DNA from: Paragorgia papillata
Lineage: Eukaryota; Cnidaria; Anthozoa; Scleralcyonacea; Coralliidae
Direction: 5' to 3'
DNA: 64,000 nt
NCBI GenBank assembly: GCA_035771165.1
Contig: JAWNZC010000320.1
Location: forward strand, 62,001-126,000
In this document: piece after piece, positions 49,457 to 62,372 of the stretch
Position numbering within the stretch: position 1 is the first letter of the stretch
How the letters are laid out: every line of letters starts with the position of its first letter
The notes under the pieces: model-generated
What the model saw: only the letters and a program-made list of their open reading frames with translations
What the model was told of the DNA's origin: nothing
Databases searched by the model: none
Program-made: the position numbers and the translations under genes

Positions 49457-51261
49457 CTATACTACTAAGCTGGGTACATAGTTAGCACGGAGAAGTTGCC
49501 AACATTTGCCAGTGTTGTCCACTTTAGTTGACCTGTTTGTCAGTGCTAGGTCATTCTTCACTGCTGCATGTTTGGCTTCTTTGGCCTGCAATGAAATTGT
49601 GCCATATCCCACTTGATACTTATAATACAGCTGGAAAGCATGATAAGGGATTGCATATGCAGGATAAAATAAGCACATTAAATTAAAATACATCTTACAA
49701 TTTTCATCAAGCTCTAGTAGCTCGGCTGGCGTTGACAATAGCTTATTAAATACAGCACAGGCATTCCTCAGATAGTGAACAATTCTACACAATGCTAGCC
49801 TTTTTATTGATTGTTCTTGTGATTCATCGGGAGTCTGTAAATTATCTACTAAGCGATATGCATAGTGTGCTAGTGCAATAACCTGCAGTCCAATAAGTCT
49901 TGTAGGAATCTTGTTGTATCTCTTATTTACATCAGAATGGTGCTCTTTTATATTACCCACAAGGTAACGTAGTCCGCATCCAGCTGTTGGTGTTGATGCA
50001 TCAACCAGAATTTCTGTGCTTCCACTTGGTATCTCACTGGAAGGAGGCACATCAGCAATTGTATGTGAAACAGACACAGGTGCGCCTAAAACCAGAATGA
50101 AATCATCGAATTTGCCTCTTCGTAGAGCTTCTAAATAAGTAATGTTTAAAAGTTGCTGCCAAGCATTTATTTCGCAGTGGAGTGGTTCTGGTCTTTGTAT
50201 TTGTACAAATATTCCAACACGAGGAGGGCCCAGTTGACGAATACCATTCTCGGCCATGTAGGCTAGCTTCTTGGAGTGCTTCGGTTCCTCTTTCAATTTA
50301 TCTGGGAGTGATGAGACGTAGCTATTCATCTTTTTGACATGTGCTTCCCTAATGTCATTAGTGTACGGTTTCCAAGTGTCGTTTTCGGCAAACCCAATAG
50401 ATCCACCCATAGTTGAGATGTTGCTTTTGCTGACATTTGCATATGGGGAGGGGTATGTGGCAGCCTGGTTCAATTCATTATTTGACCAACTTTGCCATGA
50501 CATGTCAGCACTTGGTTGGAACTCTACTGTGCAATGCTTTCCACCAATTGTTAACCGATTTCCTTCTAACATTGCCATCTCGTCAGTGTGCTGCTTCCAA
50601 AGATCTTCTAGAACTTGGTGTTTCTCTCCCAAACTCACGCAATGCAGTAGGTACTGATAGTCTCTACTTCGAACACGGTCTCCTAAGTTCCACAAGGTCA
50701 AACTCCCTATGGACATGGTTAGCTGACTTGTCTCAGGAGCACCATCATCAGAAAATTGGAAAATAAGATGATTTTCCATTTCATTGAACAAAATAAGCTT
50801 ATTGGCTAGATGTGGTACACGGATGTGCAGGTTAGCAATCATGAAAATCAGGCAAGTGATTTGAGACTCCGGGTGCACCAGGAATCTGATCGACATGACC
50901 GATGTGCAGATCCTTCACAAAGTTTTCAACATACTTACTCGACACTGGCTGAGGGTGTCTTAAATCTAATCACAGGCAGTTGATGTTTCTTGGTAGCCAA
51001 ACCTCCTTTTCTGCATTGAAGTACGATGACTGGGTTTTAAAAACAAGTGTAAACTTTCTTCTGGATAAAAAATGCTGGTACTTTAAAGCCAGGGCATGTT
51101 TCATAGCTTCAGGAGAAAGTTGGTAATCTTTCATGGATTTCCCAAACAATTGTTGGAGGTGCTTTCCTTTTTTATACCCAATCATTAACTCACTGATCAG
51201 TTGTGCCTCTGCATTAGCTGTAATGTAATCCCATGCACCATAGAAAGAACCAACCTACATG

Positions 51262-51308
<47 letters not shown>

Positions 51309-52280
51309 CTTTTAATAATAGCAATATTGATACTAAAAATTCCCTAAATTCAAATATATACTGTACACAACAACAGTATCCGGGTAACAGTATCCATATA
51401 CAACCATCAACATATGCGTAAATATAAACATTTCAAAATAATCCTCAGTACATGCAGCTATAAACAAAACTTCATGATAATTTAGATATTCTGTTTAGAT
51501 TTGTAAACTCAAAACATGGGATTAATTAATTTCCCCTAAAAATTTAGTTCCCACCTCTCCTCCATGTATAAATGTAAGTGCCTTCTCAGTCTCTTTTCTT
51601 CTTCGGTATCTAGTACTAGAACTGGAGTCGTTGATCATATCTTTAGATGCGCTGTTATTCACTCTTTTGGACTTTGAAAACTGTTTATGGTCTAGTCCAA
51701 GTGAGGAAACCATACATTTGACCTGTTCATACTGTTGTATTTGCACTGACAGTTCCCTTTTCATCGTTTCAACATGCTTGTTTCTCTCCTCGATTGCTTT
51801 GGGTAAACTAGCCAATTCTAAATCTAACGAGTTGAAAGAACATGCAGTATTTGGATGACTTAATTAAACCTGGTATAATAATAAAAGCCCAAATAATATA
51901 TAAAATATATAAAGTAATAACTCATCGAGACAACTATAAATGTGTAACTACGAAGTTAGAATACAATTTGCATACGATCGTAGACTATTGATGTGAATTA
52001 AATAAAAAAGTTTACCTTTCTCGTCTAAGCTCGTTTCGTACTCGGATTTCGTGTTGCCCATTTCTTCTTCACAAGCACGTAGACGAGAAGATGTTGATTC
52101 ATATTCCTCGCCTAAACGGTGGTCTTCTCTCTTTCTTTTGTGCGTATTAATAACAGGCGACGATTCCCAAAAGGCCACCAATGCTTTTTCGTTGTTGCAT
52201 CGTCCCTTATGGCCATTTAACTTCGAACATTTTCGCCTTCGTTTCCATTGAACTTCGATACCCTGAGACGCAGCAGCCAT
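49457..52280 (-). pseudogene. Three-exon pseudogene, possible DDE/RNase H-fold transposase-like protein
   Basis: Exon 1 52016-52280 from ATG 52280; exon 2 51555-51823; exon 3 51254-49457. The splice borders AAAG|GTAAAC, GTTAG|AT, GAG|GTGGG and GTAG|GTTGG keep the frame. The product would be about 775 residues: a Cys/His-containing basic start (KRRRKCSKLNGHKGRC), a coiled-coil middle, and a large C-terminal domain. Exon 3 has a TGA at 50970 and a frameshift near 50860. The C-terminal domain has FSDDGAPE, TVEFQPSADMSWQSW, ATYPSPYANV, EPLHCEINAWQQLLN and QAKEAKHAAVK blocks. Their order faintly recalls the RAG1/Transib core (acidic residues, then a final Glu in a helix). I recall intact relatives in other invertebrates. 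A TAA microsatellite sits in intron 2. Confidence 0.55.
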
Positions 52281-52431
52281 CTTCGATTTACGCACACACT
52301 ATTATGTTGGTATTTTGATTTACCTACATCTTATTTTATGTTTCAAAAACAGCTTAACGAATCTATTGGGTTATATAACGATAAATCTCAATAATTCGTT
52401 TTGTTGAGTAGCTGTACAATGTGTAATTCAA
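52281..52431. other. Short promoter-proximal flank
   Basis: AT-rich 150 bp between the pseudogene's ATG and the minisatellite. No feature beyond a possible AT-rich promoter. Confidence 0.4.
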
Positions 52432-55400
52432 GAGACACCAAAAAGCACCAGAGTGAAACAGAGAGCACCAGAGTAGAATAAAAAGCACCGAAGTGGAACA
52501 GAAAGCCCCAAGTAGAACAGTGTGAACAAGAGTGGACCAGTAAGAACCAAAGTGGAACAGAAAGCACTGGAGTGGAACAGATTGCAACAGAGTGGAACAG
52601 AAAGCACCAGAGTGGAATAGATTGCACCAGAGTGACACAGAAAGCATCCGAGCGGAACAGAAACCGCCAAAGTGGAACACGGAGCACCAGAGTGGAACAG
52701 AGAGCACCAGATTGAAATAGAGTACACCAGAGTAGAACAGAACGCGGTTGAGCGGAACAGAGTGCACCAGATTGAAGCAGAAAGCACCCGAGTGAAACAC
52801 AGATCACCAGAGTGGAACAGAAAGCAACAGAGTGGAACAGAGAGCACCAAAGTGGAAGGGGAAGCACCGGAGTGGAACAGAGTGCATCAGAGTGGCACAG
52901 AAAGCACAAGAGTGAAACAGAGAGCAACAGAGTGGAACAGAAATCACAAGAGTGGAAAAGAATGCAGCAAAGTGAAAAATAGATATCCAGAGTGGAACAA
53001 AAAGCACCAGAGTGGAACAGAATGCTCCAGAGTGGAACAGATTGCACCAGAGTGAAACAGACTGAACCAAAGTGAACCAGAGAGCACAGGAGTGAAACAG
53101 AAAGCACCAGAGTGGAACAGAAGGCACCCGAGCGGAAACGAAAGCACCAAACTAGAACACGGAGCACCAGAGTGGAGCGGAGAACAGCGAAGAGGAACAG
53201 AGTGCGCCAGAGCAGAACAGAGCGCGTTTGAGTGGAACAGAGTGCATCAGAGTGGAACAGAAAGCACCAGAGTGGAACATAGAGCGCCAGAGTGGAACAG
53301 ACAACATCAGTGATGAAATACGAGCACCAGAGTGGAAAAGAAAGCACCAGAGTGGAAAAGAGTGCATCATATAGGAACAGAAAGCACCAGAATGAAACAG
53401 AGAGCAGCAGAGTAGAACAAAAAGCACCGGAGTGGAACATAAAGCCCCACGTAGAACAGTGTGAACAAGAGTGAAACAGTAAGAAACAAAGTGGAACAGA
53501 AAGCAACAGAGTGGAACAGAGAGCCCCAGATTGGAACAGACAGCAACCGAGTGGAGCAGAGTGCACCAGAGTGGAACAGAAAGCGCGATAGTAGTGGAAC
53601 AGCAAGCACCGGAGTGGAACAGATTGCAACAGAGTGGAACAGAAAGCACCAGAGTGAAATAGAGAGCAGCAAAGTGGAACAGGGAACGCCAGAGTGGAAC
53701 AGAAAGCACCAGAGTGGAACAGAAAGCACCAGAGTGGAACAGATTGCACCAGAGTGAAACAGAATGCGCGAGAGTGAACCAGAGAGCACCAGAGAGCACC
53801 AGAGTGGAACAGAAAGCACCAGAGTGGAACAGAAAGCACTATATGAGTGTAACAGAAAGCACCAATATGGAACACGGAGCACCAGAGTGGAACGGAGAAA
53901 ACTAGAGACGAACAGAGTGCACCAAAGTACAACAGCATGCGCTTGAGTGGAACAGAGTGCATCAGAATGGAGCAGAAAGCACCAGAGTGAAACACGCAGC
54001 ACCAGAGTGGAACAGGGTGCACCAGACTGAAACAGAGTGCACCAGAGTAGAACAGAACACGCTTGAGTGGATCAGAGTGCACCAGAGTGGAACAGAAAGA
54101 ACCAGAGTAGAACAGAGTGCACCAGAGTGGAACCGAAGGCATCAGTGTGGAACAGAAAGCATCAGAGTGGAATAGAAAGCGGAGAAGTGGAACAGTGAAC
54201 AGCAGAGTGGAACAGAAAGCACCAGAATGGAACAAAAAGCCCCAAGTAGAAAAGTGTGCACCAGAGTGGAACAGTAAGCACCAAACTGGGACAGAGAGCA
54301 CCAGAGTGGAATAGAGTGGAACAGAGACAACCAGATTGGTACAGAAAGCACAAGAGTGGAACAGAGTTCACCAGAGTGGAACAGAAAGAACCAGAGTAGA
54401 ACAGAGTGCACCCGAGTGGAACAGAAGGCATCATCGTGGAACAGAAAGCATCAGAGTGGAATAGAAAGCAGCGAAGTGGAACAGTGAACACCCGAGTGGA
54501 ACAGAAAGCACGAGAGCGGAACAGAAAGCCCCAGTAGAACAGAGTGCACCAGAGTAGAACAGAAGGCGTCAGCGTGAAAAAGAGAGCTCCAGAATAGAAC
54601 AGGGATCATCATAGTGGAACAGAGAACACCAAAGTGGAACACAAAGCACCAAAGTCGAACAGAAAGTGAGTAGAACTGAGAACACCAGAGTGGAACAGAA
54701 GGCACCAGAATGAAACAGAGAGTACCGGAGTGGAAAATATAGCACCAAAGTGGAATAGGGATCACCAGAGTGAAACAGAGAACACAAGAGTGGATCAAAG
54801 ATCACCAGAGTAGAACAGAGAACACCAGAGTGGAACACAGTGCACCAAAGTGTAAACGAAAGCACCAGAGTGGAAGAGAAAACACCAGAGTGGAACAGAA
54901 TGAAACAGAGTTGTACAGAGAGCACCAGAGTTGAACAGGGAACACCAGAGTGGAACACAGAAAACCAGAGTGGAATAAAGAGCACCAGAGTGGAACAGAA
55001 AGCACCATAGTGGAACAGAGTGCACCAGAGTGAACCTGAAAGCACCAGCGTGGAACAGAGTGCACCAGAGTGAAACAGGAAGCACCAGAGTGAGACATGG
55101 AGCACCAGAGTGGAACAGAAAGCACCAGTGTTGACCAGAGAGCACCAGAGTGGAATAAATAGCACCAGATTGGAACAGATAGCACCGGAATGGAACAGAG
55201 AGCACCATAGTGGAAAAGAGAGCACCAGAATGGAACAGGGCGCACCATGCATATTGGAACAGAAATCTCTAGAGTGGAACACAGAGCACCAGATTCGGAC
55301 AGAAAGCACCAAAAAGGACGAGGTAGCAATGTAGTGGAACTGAGAACACCAGAGTGGAACAGAAAGCACCAGAATGAAACAGAGAGCACCAGAGTTTAAA

Positions 55401-58400
55401 ATATAGCAACGGAGTGGAACAGAAAACACCAGAGTGGAACAGAGTGCACCAAAGTGTAAAAGGAAGTACCAGAGTGAAACATAAAGGACCAGAGTGAAAC
55501 ATAGAGCACCAGAGTTGAACAGGGAGCACCAGAGTGAAACAGAGTGGACCAGAGTGGAACAAAGAGCATCAGAGTGGAACAGAGAACACCAGAGTTGAAC
55601 AGAGAGTACCAGAGTGGAACAGAGAATAACATAGTACAACATATTGGAACAGAATGCACGAGAGTAGAACAGAGTGCACCACAGTGGAACAGAAGACATT
55701 GGCGTTAAATATAGATCACCAGAGTGGAACAGAGAGCACCAGAGCGGAACAGAATGCAACAGTGTTGAAAAGATAGCACCAGAGTGGAGCAAAAAGCATC
55801 AGAGTGGAATGGAGTGCACCAGAGTGGAACAGAGAACACCAGAGTGGATAAAATATCACCAGAGTGGAACAGAAAGCACCGAAATGGAACAGAGAGCACC
55901 AGAGTGATAAAAAATAGCACCAGAATGGAACAGGGATCATCATAGTGGGACAGAGAATACCAAAGTGGAACACAAAGCACCAGAGTCGAACAGAAAGCAC
56001 CCAAATGGAACAGGTAGCACCCGAGTAGAACTGAGAACACCAGAGTGGAACAGAAAGCAACAGATTGAAACAGAGAGTACCGGAGTGGAAAATATAGCAC
56101 CAAAGTGGAATAGGGATCACCAGAGTGGAACAGAGAACACAAGAGTGGATCAAAGATCACCAGAGTAGAACAAAAAACACCAGAGTGGAACAGAGTGCAC
56201 TAAATTGTAAACGAAAGCACCAGAGTGGAAGAGAAAACACCAGAGTGGAACAGAAAGAAACAGAGTTGTACTGAGAGCAGCAGAGTTGAATAGGGAACAC
56301 CAGAGTGGAACACAGAAAACCAGAGTGAAATAAAGAGCACCTGAATGGAACAGAAAGCACCATAGTGGAACAGAGTGCACCAGAGTGAACCTGAAAGCAC
56401 CAGCGTGGAACAGAGTGCACCAGAGTGAAACAGAAAGCACCAGAGTGAGACATAGAGCACCAGAGTGGAACAGAAAGCACCAGTGTTGACCAGAGAGCAC
56501 CAGAGTGGAATAAATAGCACCAGAGTGGAACAGATAGCACCGGAATGGAACAGAGAGCACCATAGTGGAAAAAAGAGCACCAGAATGGAACAGGGATCAC
56601 CATATTGGAACAGAAATCTCTAGAGTGGGACACAGAGCACCAGATTCGGACAGAAAGCACCAAAAAGGAAGAGGTAGCAGCGGAGTGGAACTAAGAACAC
56701 CAGAGTGGAACTGAAAGCCCCAGAATGAAACAGAGAGCTCCAGAGTGGAAAATATAGCACCAGAGTGGAACAGAAAACTCCAGAGTGGAACAGAGTGCAC
56801 CAAAGTGTAAAAGGAAGTACCGGAGTGAAACATAAAGGACCAGAGTGAAACATAGCACACCAGAGTTGAACAGGGAGCACCAGAGTGAAACAGAGTGCAC
56901 CATATTGGAACAGGGTGCATCATAGAGGAACAGAAAGCACCAGAGTGAAACAGAGAGGACCAGATTAGAATAAAAAGCACCGGAGTGGAACAGAAAGCCC
57001 CATGTAGAACAGTGTGAACAAGAGTGGAACAGTAAGCACCAAAGTGGAAAAGAAAGCAACAGAGTGTAACAGAGAGCCCCAGAGTGGAACAGAAAGCACG
57101 CGATTGGAGCAGAGTGCACCAGAGTAAAACAGAAACCACCAGAGTGAAACAGAGTGCACCAGAGTCGTAGAAAAAGAACCAGAGTGGAAGAGAAAGCAAC
57201 AGGGTGGAACAGAGAGCCCCAGAGTGGAACAGAAAGCTCCAGCGTGGAGCAGAGTGCACCAGAGTGAAACAGAAAGCACGAGAGTGGAAATAAAAGCACC
57301 AGAGTGGAATAGAAAGCAGCAAAGTGGAACAGAGAACGCCAGAGTGGAACAGAAAGCAACAGAGTGGAACAGATTGTTCCAGAGTGAAACATAATGCACC
57401 AGAGTGGACCAGAAAGCACCAGAATGGAACAGAAAGCACCAGAGTGGAACAGAAAGCACCAGAGTGGAACATAGAGCGCCAGAGTTGAACTGACAACATC
57501 AGTGTTGAAATACGAGCACCAGAGTGTAAAAGAAAGCACCAGAGTGAAACAGAGTGCACCAGAGTCGTAGAAAAAGCACCAGAGTGGTAGAGAAAGCAAC
57601 AGGGTGGAACAGAGAGCCCCAGAGTGGAACAGAAAGCTCCAGCGTGGAGCAGAGTGCACCAGAGTGAAACAGAAAGCACAAGAGTGGAAAACAAAAGCAC
57701 CAGAGTGGAATAGAAAGCAGCAAAGTGGAACAGAGAATGCCAGAGTGGAACAGAAAGCTCCAGCGTGGAGCAGAGTGCACCAGAGTGAAACAGAGTGCAT
57801 CATAGAGGAACGGAAAGCACCAGAGTGAAACAGAGAGCACCAGAGTAGAAAAAAAAGCAACGGAGTGGAACAGAAAGCCCCAAGTAGAACAGTGTGAACA
57901 AGAGTGGAACAGTAAGAAGCAAAGTGGAACAGAAAGCACTGGAGTGGAACAGATTGCAACAGAGTGGAACAGAAAGCACCAGAGTGGAATAGATTGCACT
58001 AGAGTGAAACAGAAAGCATCCGAGCGGAAACGAAAACGCCAAAGTGGAACACAGATCACCAGAGTGGAACAGAGAGCACCAGATTGAAATAGAGTGCACC
58101 AGAGTAGAACAGAATGCGCTTGAGTGGAACAGACTGCACCAGAGTGAAACAGAAAGCACTCGAGTGAAACACAGATTACCAGAGTGGAACAGAAAGCAAC
58201 AGAGTGGAACAGAGAGCACCAAAGTGGAAGAGGAAGCACCGGAGTGGAACAGAGTGAATCAGAGTGGCACAGAAAGCACAAGAGTGAAACAGAGAGCAAC
58301 AGAGTGGAACAGGGAGCCTCAGAGTGGAACAGAAATCACAAGAGTGGAAAAGAATGCAGCAAAGTGGAAAAGAGAAAGCCAGAGTGGAACAAAAAGCACC

Positions 58401-60822
58401 AGAGTGGAACAGAAACCACCAGAGTGAAACAGAGTGCACCAGAGTCGTAGAAAAAGCACCAGAGTGGAAGAGAAAGCAACAGGGTGGAAGAGAGAGCCCC
58501 AGAGTGGAACAGAAAGCTCCAGCGTGGAGTAGAGTACACCAGAGTGAAACAGAAAGCACGAGAGTGGAAAAAAAAGCACCAGACTGGAATAGAAAGCAGC
58601 AAAGTGGAACAGAGAACGCCGGAGTGGAACAGAAAGCAACAGAGTGGAACAGTTTGCACCAGAGTGAAACATAATGCACCAGAGTGAACCAGAAAGCACC
58701 AGAATGGAACAGAAAGCACCAGAGTGGAACAGAAAGAACCAGAGTGGAACAGAAAGCACCTGAGTGGAACATAGAGCGCCAGAGTTGAACTGACAACATC
58801 AGTGCTGAAATACGAGCACCAGAGTGTAAAAGAAAGCACCAGAGTGGAAACGAGTGCACCAGAGTGAAACAGAAACCACCAGAGTGAAACAGAGTGCACC
58901 AGAGTCGTAGAAAAAGCACCAGAGTGGAAGAGAAAGCAACAGGGTGGAACAGAGAGCCCCAGAGTGGAACAGAAAGCTCCCGCGTGGAGCAGAGTGCACC
59001 AGAGTGAAACAGAGTGCATCATAGAGAAACGGAAAGCACCAGAGTGAAACAGAGAGCACCAGAGTAGAATAAAAAGCACCGGAGTGGAACAGAAAGCCCC
59101 AAGTAGAACAGTGTGAACAAGAGTGGAACAGTAAGAACCAAAGTGGAACAGAAAGCACTGGAGTGGAACAGATTGCAACAGAGTGAAACAGAAAGCATCC
59201 GAGCGGAACAGAAAACGCCAAAGTGGAACACGGAGCACCAGAGTGGAACAGAGAGCACCAGATTGAAATAGAGTGCACCAGAGTAGAACAGAACGCGCTT
59301 GAGTGGAACAGACTGCACCAGAGTGAAACAGAAAGCACCCGAGTGAAACACAGATCACCAGAGTGGAACAGAAAGCACCAGAGTGGAACATAGAGCGCCA
59401 GAGTTGAACAGACAACATCAGTGATGAAATACGAGCACCAGAGTGGAAAAGAAAGCACCAGAGTGGAAAAGAGTGCATCATAGAGGAACAGAAAGCAGGA
59501 AAGTGGAACAGAGAACGCCAGAGTGGAACAGAAAGCACCAGAGTGGAACAGAAAGCACCAGAGTGGAACAGAAAGCACCAGATGAGTGGAACAGAAATCA
59601 CCAATATGGAACACGGAGCACCATAGTGGAACGGGGAAAACTAGAGACGAACAGATTGCACCAAAGTACAACAGCATGCGCGTGAGTGGAACAGAGTGCA
59701 TCAGAATGGAGCAGAAAACACCAGAGTGAAACACGCAGCACCAGAGTGGAACAGGGTCGCACCAGGCTGAAACAGAGTGCACCAGAGTAGAACAGAACAG
59801 GCTTGAGTGGAACAGAGTGCATCAGGGTTGAACAGAAAGCAACAGAGTGCACCAGGTAGACCCAGAATCGAACAGAAAGCAAGAAGTAGAACAGTGTGCA
59901 CCAGAGTGGAACAGTAAGCACCAAAGTCGAACAGAAAGCACGAGAGTGGAAAAAAAGCACCAGAGTGGAATAGAAAGCAGAAAAGTGGAACAGAGAACGG
60001 CAGAGTGGAACAGAAAGCAACAGAGTGGAACCGATTGTGCCAGAGTGAAACATAATGCACCAGAGTGAACCAGAAAGCACCAGAATGGAACAGAAAGCAC
60101 CAGAGTGGAACAGAAAGAACCAAAGTAGAACAGAGTGCACCAGAGTAGAACAGAAGGCATCAGTGTGGAACAGAAAGCATCAGAGTGGAATAGAAAGCAG
60201 AGAAGTGGAACAGTGAACAGCAGAGTGGAACAGAAAGCACCAGAAGGGAACAAAGAGCCCCAAGTAGAAAAGTGTGCCCAAGAGTGGAACAGTAAGCACC
60301 AAACTGGAACAGAGAGCACCAGAGTGGAATAGAGTGGAACAGAGACCACCAGCTTGGTACAGAAAGCACCAGAGTGGAACAGAAAGAACCAGAGTAGAAC
60401 AGAATGCACCAGAGTGGAACAGAAAGCAGCGAAGTGGAACAGTGAACACCCGAGTGGAACAGAAAGCACGAGAGCGGAACAGAAAGCCCCAGTAGAACAG
60501 AGTGCACCAGAGTGGAACAGAAGGCGTCAGCGTGAAAACGAGAGCTCCAGAGTGGAACAGAAAGCACCAGAGTGGAACAGAATGAGCCAGACTGAAACAG
60601 AGAGCACCAGAGTGGAACAGAAGGCACCAGAGTAGAACAGAGTGCGCCAGAGTGCAACAGAAAGCAACCGAGTGGAACAGGCAGCCTCAGAGTGGAGAAG
60701 AATGAACCAGAGTGGAACAGAAGGCACCAGAGTAGAACAGAGTGCGCCAGAGTGCAACAGAAAGCAACAGAGTTGAACAGGCAGCCTCAGAGTGGAGAAG
60801 AATGAACCAGAGTGGAACAGAG
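52432..60822. repeat. 8.4-kb array of the 20-bp minisatellite
   Basis: About 420 imperfect copies of AGAGTGGAACAGAAAGCACC. Higher-order repeats are visible: about 54800-55390 recurs at about 56160-56740, and blocks with AGTAGAACAGTGTGAACAAG recur near 52510, 53450, 57010, 57885 and 59100. Because 20 is not a multiple of 3 and the unit has few stops, each strand yields very long frames (up to 637 codons on the minus strand) reading the same 20-residue peptide repeat; these are not genes. Confidence 0.95.
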
Positions 60823-61413
60823 TGCACCTGGAACGAAATCACGCTACCTTCGGGTAGTTCGTTTAATCCGCCCCTAAACTGAGGGTTTCTCTTTCCTGCA
60901 GCTTGCATCAACTCACGCAACTCCAGGGCAATGAACTTACAAAGATTTTTAATCAATTTAATTCTTAACTTTCTAAATAAACCGGTCGTATTTAATTAAC
61001 TAAATAATTATATAGTAACGAGTTTTTGTCCGTTGTCAGTCGTCTTGTTCGGCTTCTGCCTAGGCTTCTTCTTCACTCTAGAGTCTTCTTTTTCTCCGTT
61101 TTCTTCCACGTGATAAGTTATCTGAACGGGAGGTCTTTTCAGCGTCTAACGTTTGCTGGCTTCCGAGCTTGGCGGTTTCCAAGCAAGTAGAACTCTCGTG
61201 TCTTCCTTTCGCCTAACAACGATGACCTCTCTCTCCTACAGACACTTTCGGACTCTCCTTTTTATCTAAGGCGTTGGGCATTTACATCAACTTGACGTCT
61301 GACAACCCTCTAAGGGATTGTCCTAATTATTATTTTACTTATTTACATGCCTTTTTCTAAACTTAAATATAATTAAAGTACTATTTAAATTTCTAATTTT
61401 CTACCTCGTCACA
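60823..61413 (-). mobile_element. Candidate 3' LTR of the Gypsy element
   Basis: On the minus strand the segment begins TGTGACGAGG at 61413, preceded by a purine-rich AAGTGGGAAGA that could be the polypurine tract, and ends near ...CA at 60823 (or 60829). The minisatellite follows immediately. The other LTR is outside the window, so the boundaries cannot be confirmed. 61414-61628 is non-coding. Confidence 0.5.
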
Positions 61414-61628
61414 TCTTCCCACTTAAGATTAGTATTATTACGTTAGGAATATAATAATCCTATTCTGGCATTAACAATAGCTAAAAAATTATTTTTTTTG
61501 ACTTTATAATAAATCTCTTAAATTTTCTCATTCGGAGCAAGAGCTATAGACACAGTAGACCGGTTGAAAGGGAGATTTCTATCCTACCGAAAGCAACTAA
61601 GGATATGAGTCCCTTTTTCCTCTTTTTT

Positions 61629-62372
61629 TTATCTCACCGTACTCAAGGCATCCACATTCACATGCTCACTCCCTCTCTTGTGTTGCATGATGATGTCATA
61701 CTCTTGTAAGGTTAAACACCACCGAAGAAATGTTCTACTATTCCCTCGTGCTTTATGTAACCAAATTAAGGGATTATGATCTGTCTGAAGGGTAAACTTT
61801 CTACCGTATAAATAATATCTGAACAACTCCACCGCCCAAACTACTCCTAAACACTCTTTCTCTGTGGTGGATAATCTTTCTTCTCGCAATACTAATTTTC
61901 TGCTAGCATAAGCGACGGGATGCTCCTCTCCACTGCTATCGACTTGACTTAAAATAGCACTTAAGCCTCGATCCGAAGCATCTACTTGCAAAATAAAGGG
62001 CTCACCCCAATGAGGTGGCCTTAACACTGGTGCTGTCTGGAGGGCACTCTTTAAATCTCTAAAAGTTTCCTCACAGACTTTATTCCATTCTATTTTGGTA
62101 GGTTTCTTTCCCTTAGTAAGATCAGTTAAAACTAATGCTCTCTCCGAAAATGCTGGAATAAACTTTCTATAATAACCCATTAACCCTAAAAATGATCTCA
62201 CCTGCTTCTTAGTTTCCGGTCTAGGAAAATTCTCTATTGCTCTAACTAAAGCTTCTCGCGGTCGAATACCACCATCTCCAACATTATGACCAACATACTG
62301 AGCTACGGCCATGGCGACCTTGCACTTAGACGGCTTTGCATGCAAGTTAGCTTCCCATAATCGTTGCAACAC
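61629..62372 (-). pseudogene. Gypsy pol: RT thumb and RNase H part
   Basis: 247 open codons ending in ALSTVR and stop. N-terminal LHAKPSKCKVA and FLGLMGYYRKFIP are the RT thumb/connection. The RNase H domain follows, with ILQVDASDRGLSAIL (catalytic Asp), STTEKECLGVVWA (Glu) and LQTDHNPLIWL (Asp). The carboxy end is the normal position for an element whose last domain is RNase H. The upstream RT part is in another frame, separated by a frameshift near 62370, so pol is broken here. Confidence 0.85.

Noticed and set aside
52388..60956. ORFs up to 637 codons rich in Leu-Phe-His-Ser-Cys
   Set aside because: Produced by a stop-poor 20-bp minisatellite read in several frames; starts and ends are arbitrary.
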